A stretch of 64,000 nucleotides of DNA from positions 310,001 to 374,000 of the forward strand of contig NZ_SWBQ01000003.1 of assembly GCF_005116445.1 (NCBI RefSeq). The letters are read 5' to 3'. The notes under the pieces were generated by a model that saw only the letters and a program-made list of their open reading frames with translations, was not told the DNA's origin and made no database searches. Made by a program: the position numbers and the translations under genes. Shown here in pieces: positions 1 to 11,148 of the stretch. Position 1 is the first letter of the stretch, and each line of letters opens with the position of its first letter. The DNA is from Pedobacter frigoris (lineage in GTDB: Bacteria > Bacteroidota > Bacteroidia > Sphingobacteriales > Sphingobacteriaceae).

Positions 1-72
1 AGTGCTTGGACTACATGATTTCATTTCGTGTATGGAGCATATTAATGGCAGGTAAAATACAAGCCCTAGTTT

Positions 73-1020
73 TTAGTAAATAACGATTGTATTCCCCTCC
101 TTTCTATACTTTTTCTTTGTGAGTTCACAAAATTGATTTAGGGATTGCTTGAGCGTTCGAGACGAACGAATAGTAAAGTTATAGCGTTCGTTGATCACTC
201 TCTTACTTGTAGTTGTTAAATTAACTCCATACACATTAAACATCACTGTAACTAGTTCATCAAAAGATGCTCTATCTAAAACAGAAATCCCTTTACGCCA
301 AAGCGCCTCTGGGATGGCCTCTCGTATTAAAGTTTGAAAGGTTTTACCTCTTTTATTATAAACCAGCAGCTGGTTCGCTATCAAAGGCACCCCATTATTC
401 ACTTGAACTTTACCACTTTTAACCGCCACTCTTATTTCATTTATACTTTTATGGCCTTGGATGTTAAATGATGTACCTAATACTTTTACCTGCAATTCGC
501 CAACTTGGATTTTAAACGGATGCTTTTTATCTTTTCTTACTTCGAAAAAAGCCTCTCCATCTAATTTTACCCTTCTTTCGTTGTGTTTGATGAAACTTTT
601 TTGAACTGATAATGTCGAATTTGCATTTAAGTAAACGAGGGTGCTATCAGGAAGCCGCAATTCTTTAAATTCATTCACACCGGTGCGGTATTCGCTATAG
701 AGCGTAGATATAGCTTCATTTTTAGGTGGAAAAGGCTTTAAAAGAAACAACGCTAGGATCGAAAATGCAGTTATTCCTGCGGCAATTCCTCCTAGCTTTT
801 TCCATAGCGGAATATGGTAGGGTTCAGTTTTAGGATTATTCACCCGATCGATAATTCGCTGTGCTAGTTTTTGGCTATTATCCCTGGCTTCAAGCTGCGA
901 AATATCGTCGCTATCAAGCTGAAAAGATTCAAGCCAACTCTCTACTATAAAGCGCTCGGCTTTGGTAGCAGTATCAGCTAGATACTTTTCGATTAGAATT
1001 TTTAATTTGTTATCGTTCAA
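73..1020 (-). CDS. FecR-family anti-sigma regulator
   Basis: Inner-membrane anti-sigma/signal-relay protein of the FecR family, 315 aa. A short cytoplasmic N-terminus (about residues 1-75) is followed by one hydrophobic segment (about 77-95, LGGIAAGITAFSILALFLLK). The periplasmic FecR domain covers about 105-210 (LRLPDSTLVYLNANSTL, LDGEAFFEV, VKVLGTSFNI), and the C-terminal part (about 245-315) is of the DUF4974 type. The gene lies downstream of an ECF sigma gene on the same strand, with a 66-nt gap, which is the classic sigma/FecR pair. Its partner TonB receptor would be expected just left of the window, because SusC follows FecR in the second copy of this arrangement at 7.3-12.9 kb. Family assignment is firm; the signal sensed is unknown. 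Confidence 0.9.
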   Translation of the reverse strand: MNDNKLKILIEKYLADTATKAERFIVESWLESFQLDSDDISQLEARDNSQKLAQRIIDRVNNPKTEPYHIPLWKKLGGIAAGITAFSILALFLLKPFPPKNEAISTLYSEYRTGVNEFKELRLPDSTLVYLNANSTLSVQKSFIKHNERRVKLDGEAFFEVRKDKKHPFKIQVGELQVKVLGTSFNIQGHKSINEIRVAVKSGKVQVNNGVPLIANQLLVYNKRGKTFQTLIREAIPEALWRKGISVLDRASFDELVTVMFNVYGVNLTTTSKRVINERYNFTIRSSRTLKQSLNQFCELTKKKYRKEGNTIVIY

Positions 1021-1086
1021 TTTTTCTCTTTTATACTACTAAGAGACATGAACTACTGAAAAGTATATTACTTTTTAAAAATAAAA

Positions 1087-1686
1087 TTAGGATAGCGATA
1101 AAGCCGCTAAGATAGCTAGGTTTAGGGAATGGCTAAGTTCGGGATGCCTTGTTAAAATAGCTTCTTTAACTCGTCGTTTTAATTGCATATTATAAGTTTT
1201 AACCGTCTGTTCCGCAAGGCCAAGTGCCTGCGCTATCTCTCTGATAGAATGATCCTCGCCCCTCAAATAGAAAATTTGTTGCATGTGTGGGGGAAGTGAG
1301 TTTACAACTTGCGAGATGGTTGCTTGAACTTCGGAAGCTTCCATTAGTTCTAAAACTGTTGACTGTATTTGACTTAGCCGCTTACCTAAATAATCGAGCG
1401 CTTTAGTTTCTAAGTTCGAACGCATTACCTTGCGTAAAAATTTATGCTTTAAACAAACATACATATAAGAAGAGAAGGATTCGATATTTATTAACTGATG
1501 CCTCTTTTCCCATAGATCAGTAAAAATATCCTGCACCAAATCTTCAGCGTCGACTTTGCTTTTTGTAAACTTGAAGGCTTTTATGGTTAAATCGGGTGAG
1601 AGATGATAAACAATCTGGGCAAATGCAGTTTGATCTCCTTCTCTTATCCTTTGTAACAGTACTTGCGAATTAAACTGGTTATTCAT
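1087..1686 (-). CDS. ECF-type RNA polymerase sigma factor
   Basis: Sigma-70 family factor of the extracytoplasmic function group, 199 aa, near the usual ECF length. Region 2 is visible as DAEDLVQDIFTDLWEKR (about residues 46-62). Region 4 is the C-terminal helix-turn-helix IREIAQALGLAEQTVKTYN (about 148-166). It is expected to bind core RNA polymerase and be held or activated by the FecR-like protein encoded downstream at 73-1020. The pair probably controls a TonB-dependent uptake operon to the left of the window. No own promoter could be assigned with confidence in the AT-rich leader. Confidence 0.92.
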   Translation of the reverse strand: MNNQFNSQVLLQRIREGDQTAFAQIVYHLSPDLTIKAFKFTKSKVDAEDLVQDIFTDLWEKRHQLINIESFSSYMYVCLKHKFLRKVMRSNLETKALDYLGKRLSQIQSTVLELMEASEVQATISQVVNSLPPHMQQIFYLRGEDHSIREIAQALGLAEQTVKTYNMQLKRRVKEAILTRHPELSHSLNLAILAALSLS

Positions 1687-1689
1687 AAT

Positions 1690-2200
1690 ATGACTTCGAT
1701 TTTTCTCACTCCAATTTTAATCAAGCCTAATTACCCTTGAGTTAAAATAACATTAATATTAAGTTAAACTACACTTAATCTATCATGATAAATTATTTAT
1801 TAATAAAAATAGGATATAATTAATTAGAACCAAAAGAAACGAAGATTTTCAAAGCTATTCGAAAGTGAAACATAAAACAATGAAAGTATCAAACTGAGCA
1901 GTATAGAACTTTACTTTCGGGCAGGGTCCTATATTTTCTTTTACTTCGTTAAACCTTCCGTTTCTTTTTTTCTTCGAAATTTAAAGAATTCCACTGTTGT
2001 TTTGGTAAAGACTAAAGGTGTGCTGCGTTTTCATAATTTTCTTACCCCTTTTTGGCACGTGCGGTTCAAAAATTCTATGTAACATATTCTTAAGTTCTGT
2101 AGTTAAAATAGAATGGCAAACATACTAAACTATTCAGATGGATACCATTTGTGTCCAGTCCTGAATTTACTTGTCGTTCATGCCGGGCCCACACACGAAA
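1690..2200. other. AT-rich intergenic region, no gene seen
   Basis: About 510 bases between the leftmost ECF sigma gene and the terminator of the thioredoxin operon. It is AT-rich with frequent stops in all frames, and I see no convincing coding region, tRNA or repeat. The part next to 1686 presumably holds the sigma gene promoter. A short plus-strand open frame starting near 2113 runs into the antisense of the thioredoxin gene and is treated as spurious. Confidence 0.6.
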
Positions 2201-2231
2201 GAATCCCACTGCAGTGTAACCAGTGGGATTC
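2201..2231 (-). terminator. Hairpin terminator of the thioredoxin/SusCD operon
   Basis: Perfect 11-bp inverted repeat (GAATCCCACTG and its complement) around a 9-nt loop, 11 nt beyond the stop codon of the last gene of the minus-strand operon. On the minus strand it is followed by a short T-run (TTTCG). Position supports a transcription terminator; the weak T-tract lowers certainty. Confidence 0.65.
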
Positions 2232-2241
2232 TTATTTTAGG

Positions 2242-3621
2242 TTACCAGAGCATTTCTGGCAGTTCGCCATTTTTTATCTTGGCGGCATTTTCCAGTAAAA
2301 GTTTCTGCTTGTCGTTTCCTTGAATAAAACTATCCCTACTGGCTTTCATCATCATTTCGAAGGCCTCGGCTTTTTTTCCAGACTTTAACAATAGTCCTGC
2401 ATACACTGCTTCAATGGAAAAGTGGGGGAAATAACCCTCTGCCTTTTTAATCCATTCTATAGCCTGTGCAAGCACTCTTGGATCATCAACATTTATGCAA
2501 ATGGCTTCCGCAGCCTCTCGTAGTTTATAAGAGATATCAAGCATTTTCTGGTTGGCCATTATTCGTTGCATCGTGGCCCAGGTTTCTACTTTTGTTGAAT
2601 CTTGTTTTCCGCTTACGTAAGGTTCACGCTGTTTAAGATAACTGGTTTTATCAGCTGCAGTCTTCGCCGCAAGATCTAGCTTTAACAAACCATTGTTTAC
2701 ATAATCTTGAGCAGCGGGTATCAGTTTCTTTGCTTGCTTTGTTCCTTTATAATACCGCATTACCGCTCCTTTCAATGCCACATCTATATCCTCTTTTTTA
2801 AGTAGCTCCATCAGCTGCCTTTTTACAGACACCACTACGGCAAGCATTTGCTCGTTTTTGTTTTTAATGATCTCGGCATTAAAGTGCTGGTCTGTACCTG
2901 CTTCCATTGCACTTAACGAATAGCCTTCTCTCTTTCCAATCAGTTGGTCTATCGCTTTGTGATGAGCGATTACATATTGGTAAAATTTTCCAGCAGGCAC
3001 AAAGGTCATGTTGGGATCAAAGGCAAAGATGTCGCTCATAAATTCCTTGTCCGATAAATCGGCGGCATTTAGTAACGGAAACACTTCTTCGAGCAGGGTG
3101 CCATTTGGTGCTTTAACTACTGCTCTCTTTTTAATATATCCCATTAGAAAATCTTTATCCCTTTTCCCCGCCAGATATTCATCTTCCCATTTGGCCATGG
3201 GTTTAGGATCGTGTTTTTCTTTGATGGCAATCGTAGCTTCATTTAAGAATATCTTTGGAATATTATAACCCCCTGACCGGTAAATCAGCTCTCCATCGCC
3301 ATTTACAAATAAATAGGTGGGATATGACTTTACACTAAATTGTTTGGCTATCTCAATTCCTTCTCCTTTTTCTGCATCAATTTTGTAGTTTACAAAGGCA
3401 GGATTAAATACATCGCCCACTTCTTTTAGAGGAAAAACTTCGGCGACCATTTTTTTACATGGACCACACCAGCTCGTATATACATCTACAAATACCAGTT
3501 TGTCTTCCTTTTTTGCTTTAGCCAAAACTTCTTTCCATGTACCATGACTAAAATCAATACCTTGGGCTAACAAATTGCCCGTTAATAGAGCCATAAAGGC
3601 CAATAAAATATATCTTTTCAT
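2242..3621 (-). CDS. Exported thioredoxin-fold protein
   Basis: Periplasmic thioredoxin-like protein, 459 aa. A signal peptide covers residues 1-19 (hydrophobic core, then LLAQ). The thioredoxin domain follows directly with the redox motif WCGPC at Cys52/Cys55 and a downstream cis-Pro region (KSYPTYLFVNGDGEL). Residues from about 150 to the C-terminus are mostly helical, look repeat-like, and match no family I can name; similar long tails occur in thioredoxin proteins next to SusCD genes. It is the last gene of the operon, 2 nt beyond the stop of the double TlpA protein. A thiol oxidoreductase role follows from the motif; its client is unknown. Confidence 0.85.
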   Translation of the reverse strand: MKRYILLAFMALLTGNLLAQGIDFSHGTWKEVLAKAKKEDKLVFVDVYTSWCGPCKKMVAEVFPLKEVGDVFNPAFVNYKIDAEKGEGIEIAKQFSVKSYPTYLFVNGDGELIYRSGGYNIPKIFLNEATIAIKEKHDPKPMAKWEDEYLAGKRDKDFLMGYIKKRAVVKAPNGTLLEEVFPLLNAADLSDKEFMSDIFAFDPNMTFVPAGKFYQYVIAHHKAIDQLIGKREGYSLSAMEAGTDQHFNAEIIKNKNEQMLAVVVSVKRQLMELLKKEDIDVALKGAVMRYYKGTKQAKKLIPAAQDYVNNGLLKLDLAAKTAADKTSYLKQREPYVSGKQDSTKVETWATMQRIMANQKMLDISYKLREAAEAICINVDDPRVLAQAIEWIKKAEGYFPHFSIEAVYAGLLLKSGKKAEAFEMMMKASRDSFIQGNDKQKLLLENAAKIKNGELPEMLW

Positions 3622-3623
3622 TT

Positions 3624-5858
3624 CTATTTACCAAAAATTTCTTTCAATTTAACATCTAGCTCATTCCCATCGCCTACATAGCGGGCTATAATTCTCCCCT
3701 CTTTATCCAACAATATTTTAGTTGGAAATGCCGTAACGCCGTAGGCTTTAACTGCATCAAATTGATCAATGCCTTCATTATTTAATACTTGCATCCAGTT
3801 TATTCCATCTTCCTGAATGGCCTTAAGCCAGGCTTTACGACTAGCCTCCAGTGATTGTGCTTGCTCTTGAGCAATCCCGAGTATTTCAAACCCGGCTGAT
3901 TTGTATTTTGCGTATAGTGATTTTAGATGTGGGTGGGAAGATCGGCATGGTCCGCACCAGCTGCCCCAGAAATCGACCAATACGTATTCTCCTTTTAGGG
4001 TTTCTAGGTTAACAAGCTTACCATTTATATCTTTTTTGTGAATAGGAATGGCTTGCTTGCCTATCGCTGTCGCTTCCATATTTGAAATTTTAGTGGTAAT
4101 ACCTTGGGCAAAACCGCTCTTTTTGTGTGCATCGCCTAATTTGTTATATGCGGCTTTCAGCTCTTCAAAATTTAGTGTATTTTGCATTCCCAATAAAAAA
4201 TACATGCTGACGAGCGAACCTGGATATTGGGCTATAAAATCTAGTTTTAACTGTTTATCGGTGGCGGCGTTTTTCTCTCGCAGTACGGAAAGTTCTTTAA
4301 AAACCAGAGAATCTTGTCCGACTTTAAAGGTGTCATGTGCACTTTTCATGGCTATCCAACCTTGATGCTCTAGTTCATTTAGCCTTGACTTTATCCGTTG
4401 CCACTCTGCATTGGCCATTCCACCATCTACCTTAGCCATGTATACCTGATCGGCGTTCCCTTCTACCTTAATCTCTTCATTAGTTAAAAAAAGCTGTAAT
4501 GACGGACCAGGAATAATACCCCTCCCCGAAACGATAGCTAATGCAGGGTTTTTACGCAAACCAAAGTTGGCCAATGTAGGCTCAGCTACCTTTCCTTTAA
4601 ACACCATCCAGCCATCAACTTTGGTATAAGCGGTGTCTACAACATACCCCCCTCCCTTTTTAGCGTAGGCAATGTAAGGTGTATAGTTGCTTTTTACATC
4701 ACTTAGTTTAACTTTTAGGGTGTAGCTCTCTTGCACAATCAATTCGCCCAGCTTTTTTTCAAGCTCTTCCCCGCGCAGGTTCTTGGCGAGTATAATGCCA
4801 TCCGGACTGATAAGAAAGTTTTGGGGCACAGCCCTTACATCATATAAATCGGCCACTGTATTTTTCCAACCTTTTAAATCGCTAACATGAATCCACGGAA
4901 GTCCATCTGTTTCAATTGCCTTTAGCCAAGGTTCTTTTTTATCGTCGAGGGAAACTGCTATGATCTCAAAGTTTTTGTCCTTAAACTTGTTATAGGCCTT
5001 TACCACATTTGGATTTTCAGCCCTGCAGGGTCCGCACCAGCTTGCCCAGAAATCAAGCAATACATATTTTCCTTTTAGGGAGTCTAGCGATACGGGTTTG
5101 CCTTCAGTATCGTTCTGTACGAAATTGATTGCTGGTCTGCCGACATCGGTTTTCATAGCTACCTTTAGCCTGTCGCCTAACGCCTTGCCTTTTAGCGAAG
5201 CTTTAATTCTAGCGCTCAACGCCTGATACAATGGACTTATTTTTTCTACATCAATTACACCGCTTCTGCTATCTAGCAAGTCGAGCGTAACATATGAGTC
5301 TGGATGCTTATGCATAAATGTCTCCTCCACTTTATTCATATCCAGGCGAATGGCCCGAAGCTGAGGGAATAGCTCATCTCCGGCCTTATCATTCTTTTCT
5401 TGGAGGTACTGTTGCATTTTTTGACTAAGCGGCCTCATTTTGTCTTGCAGGGGCTTTAGCTGCGATTGCAATAAAAGATAGTCTGCCTGTGCGGCACCCC
5501 CAGTGATCTTAGCAGTTTTAATACTGCTGCCTTCCACGTTAAATGTGTTGTTTTCCAGAAAAAATTCTTGCATATCTGCTGCATTCATTTTTTCCATCGT
5601 CATAGGCCCTTTGTCTTCCATAAGGGGTTTTAGCGTAAGTTGTGCTTTTACAGCCTCGGTTACTTTGCCTTTCAGTAAAAAACTACCATTCTTTATGACG
5701 GCTGAATCTTTTAGTCGCTGACTACCTAAACTGTAATTCAACATCACTTTTTGTCCTTCGTGTTGACCAGTAATTTTCCCTTTAATCAGGAAACCATTTT
5801 GCGCATTTGCAGCAATAGCCAACAGACTAAATACCGCACTTATAAGAATTTTTAACAT
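3624..5858 (-). CDS. Tandem DUF4369-TlpA thiol-disulfide oxidoreductase
   Basis: Exported protein of about 744 aa with two TlpA-like thioredoxin modules. I chose the start at 5858 ([20 protein letters not shown]), which gives a clean signal peptide and lies 10 nt after the SusD stop; a longer frame to 5900 would overlap SusD. Order: signal peptide; a beta-rich DUF4369-like domain (about 22-120); a helical linker; TlpA module 1 with WASWCGPC near residues 269-276; a second DUF4369-like part (about 380-470); another helical stretch; TlpA module 2 with WGSWCGPC near 629-636. Single DUF4369-TlpA proteins are common in Bacteroidota; here the whole unit appears duplicated within one chain. It probably reduces or isomerises disulfides in the periplasm, linked to the SusCD transporter. 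Confidence 0.85.
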   Translation of the reverse strand: MLKILISAVFSLLAIAANAQNGFLIKGKITGQHEGQKVMLNYSLGSQRLKDSAVIKNGSFLLKGKVTEAVKAQLTLKPLMEDKGPMTMEKMNAADMQEFFLENNTFNVEGSSIKTAKITGGAAQADYLLLQSQLKPLQDKMRPLSQKMQQYLQEKNDKAGDELFPQLRAIRLDMNKVEETFMHKHPDSYVTLDLLDSRSGVIDVEKISPLYQALSARIKASLKGKALGDRLKVAMKTDVGRPAINFVQNDTEGKPVSLDSLKGKYVLLDFWASWCGPCRAENPNVVKAYNKFKDKNFEIIAVSLDDKKEPWLKAIETDGLPWIHVSDLKGWKNTVADLYDVRAVPQNFLISPDGIILAKNLRGEELEKKLGELIVQESYTLKVKLSDVKSNYTPYIAYAKKGGGYVVDTAYTKVDGWMVFKGKVAEPTLANFGLRKNPALAIVSGRGIIPGPSLQLFLTNEEIKVEGNADQVYMAKVDGGMANAEWQRIKSRLNELEHQGWIAMKSAHDTFKVGQDSLVFKELSVLREKNAATDKQLKLDFIAQYPGSLVSMYFLLGMQNTLNFEELKAAYNKLGDAHKKSGFAQGITTKISNMEATAIGKQAIPIHKKDINGKLVNLETLKGEYVLVDFWGSWCGPCRSSHPHLKSLYAKYKSAGFEILGIAQEQAQSLEASRKAWLKAIQEDGINWMQVLNNEGIDQFDAVKAYGVTAFPTKILLDKEGRIIARYVGDGNELDVKLKEIFGK

Positions 5859-5868
5859 ATCTGATTGG

Positions 5869-7299
5869 TTATGGATTGTTTTGCATGCTTGGGTTTTCAT
5901 CTATTGCTTTTTGTGGAAGGCGCAATACCAAACGCTCAGGTTTAAGCATATAGGTGCTTACAACCGTACCCGTTGATGAAAACAAAGTGTGTGTGTACGT
6001 AGTGTTGCTAAAAAGAGGATCGACAGAAAGCCTTCTCATATCAAACCAGCGATAACCCAATACCGCAAATTCACGGATACGTTCTTCCATAATGAATTTT
6101 AGCAAGGGCAATTGTTGGCTGGCAATACCTGTAAGTATGGCCACACTGCCTGCTGGCATTCTTTTATTACGAAAAGCTTCAAGATCGGCAACAGCGCCTG
6201 AAAGGTCGTTTAGACGCGCCTTGCATTCTGCCCTGAGCAGATATAAATCGGACACGGTTACACCAAATTGAATAGTGGTTGGTCCAAACCTGCGTAGCAT
6301 ACCGTTGGGATAGGCTGAGCCTGAATAGGCGTTGGGCGTGTAAAATTTCAAACGTAAATCCGTCGGTGCATATAAATCTGCCGTTTGTTTGGTGATTACA
6401 ATTTCATTGTTCGTTAAAGTCCAATTACTGGAGGCTTGCTTTCCAAACACATTTTCTTCATTGTTGGGTATGGTTGGATAAGCGGGACCGAATAGACCAA
6501 TGGGTAAAAAGGCACCACCTGTAGCAAACGTTACGTTATAATCGTACAAACGCACGGGAATTGCCGAATTGCCGATATTGATAAAGGCAGCATTTAAAAG
6601 CGGCAAGGCTTCGTTATATTTACCCATAAACATATATACCTTAGCCAACAATCCTTCACCTGCGGCTTTAGACATCCGTAAACGATGCGTTGTTCTCGCA
6701 GGTAAATTTGGAATTGCTGTAGTTAAATCACTTACGATAAAGTCATACACTTCTTTTACACTTGCTCTGGTAAACTTAATTTGGGTTACGTCGGCCTCTT
6801 TTACAATAGGGAAGCCAGGATCTGTGGCTGAAGAAGTGGGATCATAGGGCTTGCCAAAATAATTAATTAATAGGAAATAGGTCCAGGCCCTTCCGGCCAT
6901 AGCCTCAGCAGCTATCGATAGTTTTTGCTGTTCGGTACCGTCTGTTGATTCGGGTACTTCCGTAATCACCTTATTGTACATATAGATGTTCTGAAGCGGC
7001 ACTTTCATCTCCGCAGCATCCTCGGTTGGTTCATATACTACGTCTTCCCAGCGGAAAAGCCGTTGGGTTTTCAGCGCTGAACCGCTAAAATAAGGTTCAA
7101 CAGCGGCAACTTCATCGCCCATAGGCGCCTGGGCACTCGCACCTATATTTACAAAATCCAGATTACTGAGCAGCAGATCATAATCAGCCGTTTTCTGGGC
7201 AATCAGCTTTCCTTTGGGAGTTACTTCCAGAAAAGATTTTTTGCAAGCGCACAACGTAGCGATTGCGATAGTAAGGGTAAGTTTATATATCGTTTTCAT
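5869..7299 (-). CDS. SusD/RagB-family outer-membrane lipoprotein
   Basis: Substrate-binding lipoprotein of a SusCD pair, 476 aa. The signal peptide ends in a lipobox (LCAC, lipidated Cys19), followed by the typical SusD start [12 protein letters not shown]. The C-terminal RagB/SusD signature is present ([37 protein letters not shown]). At 476 residues it is at the short end of the family. It sits 11 nt downstream of the SusC gene and 10 nt upstream of the tandem TlpA gene. It should cap the SusC barrel at the cell surface, but since the SusC gene is frameshifted the pair may not work in this strain. Confidence 0.92.
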   Translation of the reverse strand: MKTIYKLTLTIAIATLCACKKSFLEVTPKGKLIAQKTADYDLLLSNLDFVNIGASAQAPMGDEVAAVEPYFSGSALKTQRLFRWEDVVYEPTEDAAEMKVPLQNIYMYNKVITEVPESTDGTEQQKLSIAAEAMAGRAWTYFLLINYFGKPYDPTSSATDPGFPIVKEADVTQIKFTRASVKEVYDFIVSDLTTAIPNLPARTTHRLRMSKAAGEGLLAKVYMFMGKYNEALPLLNAAFINIGNSAIPVRLYDYNVTFATGGAFLPIGLFGPAYPTIPNNEENVFGKQASSNWTLTNNEIVITKQTADLYAPTDLRLKFYTPNAYSGSAYPNGMLRRFGPTTIQFGVTVSDLYLLRAECKARLNDLSGAVADLEAFRNKRMPAGSVAILTGIASQQLPLLKFIMEERIREFAVLGYRWFDMRRLSVDPLFSNTTYTHTLFSSTGTVVSTYMLKPERLVLRLPQKAIDENPSMQNNP

Positions 7300-7310
7300 T
7301 TCTGTTTCAG

Positions 7311-10300
7311 TTAAAATTTGACATTCAGTCCGAATGATACTGCATTTTGATTGGCTAGCATACTTCTGTTACCGAAGGTGGCACTGATAAATTCTGGATC
7401 AATGCCATCCTTATTGGCTTTCCAGAGCATTACATTAGATAATTGAAGCCTGAAAGTGACTTGATCTGCCTTCAAATTATCTAGCAATAAAGCAGGCAGA
7501 CTGTACCCCAACGTAATATCTCTTAGCTTAACAAAAGATGCGCTCACCACATTGATGTCGCCTCTGGTATAATGGGTAACATCTCTACGTGCCGTACTTA
7601 TAGCGGGATTCGCCACATAAGACGGAATGTTGGTGTGCGATTCGTCTCCAGGCTGTCTCCAGCGCGCTGCAAAATCCGCGTGTAGGTTTCCGCCTTTAAA
7701 ACCAGCTCCCGTACTTAAATTCTCTATATTTCCATGCAAGATGCGGCCATAATAAAAACCATTTACATCTCTTCGCATCACATGGCCCAGATTAAAGACC
7801 GCATTTGCACTTAAACTAAAGCTTTTGTAATTAAATACATTGGCTACACCGCCGCTCCACACCGGTTGGTAGGTACCCATATACTTGGCATCGTTTACCT
7901 TTGATACATTAGGTGTTTTGGTAACGGTACCATCGGCTAATTTAATCTGCGGGTCGCCCATGTTGTCTAGTCCCGCATATTCGTATGCAAATACAGCAAA
8001 GGCAGGATAACCAGCTACATATTGTTGGTTTACTCTATCCCTTCCGGTAGTTACAGGAGCACCCAGATTTAATTTGGTGATGGTATTTTTATTATAGGCT
8101 ACGTTAAAAATAGTATTCCATTTAAAGTCGCCTTTGCGGATATTCAAGGTATTTAAGCTCAACTCAATCCCTTTATTTTCAAGGTCGCCCAAATTACCTA
8201 CAATGCTGGCATAGCCCGTAAATGTGTTCGTAGGCAGGTAGCCCAACAGATTATCGGTCTTTTTCCGATAAACATCAACTGAACCGCTAATCTGGTTGTT
8301 TAGCAAGGCAAAGTCTAGTCCCAAGTTAACGGTACTTGTACTTTCCCAGGTCAGTTTGGCATTAGATGGAGTAGCTACACGTAATCCTACGCCGCCAGGC
8401 AAGAAGCTACTTCGCTGGGTAGCAAGGATATCGTATGATGCCGCAGTACCTGGAGCCGGCGAATTACCGGTTAAACCGTAAGTAGCTCTGGTTGCTAGGT
8501 GATTTAACCACATCAGATCTTTCATGAAACGTTCTGAACTAAGTATCCATTTTCCACCCACACTCCATATGGGTTTATTTTGCGCAGATTTATCAAGCCC
8601 GAATAAGTTACTCTGGTCTACACGGAAACTTCCATTCAGCACATATTTCCTGTCGAAAGTGTAACCCGTATTAGCGTAATAGGAAGTAAAACGGGTTTGG
8701 CGATCTGCCTGATTAAATATATCGTTAGTCAGAATACTTCTGCCTGCGTTGTTTGGCATAACAGGCCCGGTTACGCCGGTAACACCTAATGTTGCATAAT
8801 CTACCGCACCAAAGCTTTGCAACAGGTCGTTATAGCCCCTCACCAAACTGCCGTTCGTAGTTTCTCGTTGTTCTTGAGCTTCCTGCCCTACCAAAAGGCT
8901 TAACTGATGCAAATCCGTGTTCCAGTTGCGATTATAACTAAGTTGATTTCTAATGGTCCAATTTTGCTGGTTAACATTACTAATACTATACTTACCGCCA
9001 TTATTCGGGAGGGAATAAACCGGTGTGTGAGCGTGGGCGCAACGGTAAACTGTACCAGTTCGCTTCTTACTTTATAGCTTTTGGTGTCTTCGTAATTTTC
9101 ACGCTTTCCGCTTCCTTTTACAAAGCCATAGGTTCCTTCAAATTTAAGTCCATCTATTAACTTTACATTTACGCCTAATACGTTACGGCTAAGTATAGTA
9201 TTATCGTTAGTGTATCCATAATCAAACTCATCTAGCGGATTATAATTTAAACTAACGCGACTGCGGTTCTCATAATCTATACGATTTTCATCGCTCAAAT
9301 AGCCCATATAAGGCATCGAAATGTTAGCACCTGCGCCATCTCTAAACAACTGATAAGGGTAATAAAAGTTATCGATTTGTACGGTACGTTTACTACTCGA
9401 AATATTATTCGTAAGATCTGTAATGAGGTTAAGCTGAACGGCTTTTCCAAGAGAAAGATCCTGCCTTAAATTAATTTTATACGCATTGTTTTTTTCACCC
9501 GGACGGTTGCTCATCGTATTGGTATAGGCACCAGAACCGTAAACTGCATACTTGCTACTGCCGGTAGAAAACGACAGGGTATGGTTCATTAAGGAGGCAT
9601 TTCGATACCAAAGGTCTCTAATTTGTTGCCTGTTGTTTTGATTAGCAAGGCTGTCCAGACTTGCTTTCGCTTGTGCTTGTGTAACAAGACCTCTTGATAA
9701 ATTGTATTGAATTCTTTCATGTGGGGCTACACCAGAACCACCCGTATTAACAAAACCTGAAACAGTAGCCCAAGGGTTTATTACGGGATCAAAAACTTCG
9801 GTAGCTGCCTGAATAAACTGCTGACTATTTAACGTTCTGTAGTAATCCAGATCAGGCCGTCCCTGAAAATTGTAAAAGGCATCGTAATTGATGTTTAATT
9901 TTTCGCCGCGTGAGCCCTTTCTGGTTACTATCACAATTACCCCATTAGACGCCCGAGCACCCCAGATAGAAGCCGCTGAGGCATCTTTTAATACGGTAAT
10001 ATCTTCTACATCTTGCGGATTAAGGGTAGATACATCTTCCATCGGAATACCGTCGACCACAAATAATGGATTTCTATTGGTACCCGAATAAACGCCCAGC
10101 TGATCTGGAATGCCTACCGTAGCCAATCCGCGTACTAATAATGGGTTCTGACTGGCACTGGGTGAGTTGTTGACGGTGAGGCCTGCTACTAACCCATCCA
10201 AACGTTGCAATATATTCATGCTACCTGTACGGTTTTCGATAATGGCCATATCAGGCTTGCCAAAAGAACCTGCACTTCTTTCCTTCGACAGGCTTTGATA

Positions 10301-10948
10301 ACCTGTATTTATCGTCACCATTACTTCGTCCAACTCACTTGCATTGGGCACCATTTTAATGGTACCCATGTTTCTTAAAATCTTTAAACGTTGGGGTTTG
10401 TAGCCTAGATAGTTTACAATTAGCGTGGCATTTTCATTAACATTTTTTAATGAAAACTCTCCGGCAGCATTGCTCATTACTGCACCACTAACTCTTACTA
10501 CGGTTGTATTGCCTTCTTCATTTAGTACAACCGCAATGGTAGCTCCAGATAAAGGCATATTGTTTTCATCAACCACGCGACCAATGACGTCGATATTGGC
10601 AGGGCGCAATGGCTGGTTGCTGGGAAAAATCGTTTTCTTTCTGATCACCACCGTCTTGTCTTCGATCTCATAGCTTAGCGCAAGGTCTTTAAAAAGGCTT
10701 TCTAGGGCGTCCTCTATATTGGCATTGGTTACAAAAATGTTTACCCGTTGATTTTTGGACACGATCTTGCTGTCATAGTAATAGTCATAGCCACTTTGTT
10801 TTCTAATTTCTATGAGTATGGTTTCAAGGTTCGCGTTGCGCTGGTTTATGGTGATGCGCTGGCCAAACGTAGCCGCACTGACCTGCATGAGGGAGACTAG
10901 CAATATAACGGTGGTTAATCGCATAATTCGCATTAAAATTTTATACAT
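7311..10948 (-). pseudogene. SusC/RagA TonB-dependent receptor, frameshifted
   Basis: Outer-membrane TonB-linked transporter of the SusC type, in two frames: N-terminal part 8900-10948 and C-terminal part 7311-8912 plus about 33 codons upstream. Order: signal peptide (to about residue 29, SAATFGQ), STN domain (about 30-105) that would contact the FecR protein, carboxypeptidase-regulatory-like domain (about 118-205), plug (about 215-345, GLVAGLTVNNSPSASQNPLL, LKDASAASIWGARASNGVI), then the barrel. The frame changes near 9023-9029, at a CACACAC run on the coding strand. The other frame there gives a natural barrel sequence (PVYSLPNNGGKYSISNVN). Loss of one base or gain of two explains it; gain of one CA unit is simplest. 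Combined length of about 1210 aa is normal. A sequencing error cannot be excluded. Confidence 0.88.
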
Positions 10949-11041
10949 TTGTTTAGTTTCGGTTAAGCAGCGGCCTTTGTCCTCGAAAAACTTGTGGCCT
11001 ACTGCGGTTTAACAGTTGATTAATTGATTGTTCCGAACTGC

Positions 11042-11073
11042 AACCAGGTTCCGATTGCCATCGGGATCTGGTT
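11042..11073 (-). promoter_or_regulatory. Hairpin in the fecR-susC intergenic leader
   Basis: Inverted repeat of 14 bp with two G-T type mismatches (AACCAGGTTCCGAT against ATCGGGATCTGGTT, loop GCCA) in the 200-nt gap between the FecR gene and SusC. On the minus strand no T-run follows, so it does not look like a full terminator. It could attenuate or stabilise the susC message after the sigma/fecR transcript. Confidence 0.4.
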
Positions 11074-11148
11074 CGTTATTTTATTGTTCGAACTACTCTG
11101 TTTGTAAATGTTTGATCATGTTCTGATTTTGAAAGGTGAATAATTCTG

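Noticed and set aside
2113..2298. Plus-strand open frame of 61 codons
   Set aside because: It runs through the operon terminator and then antisense through the thioredoxin gene; the protein has no natural features.
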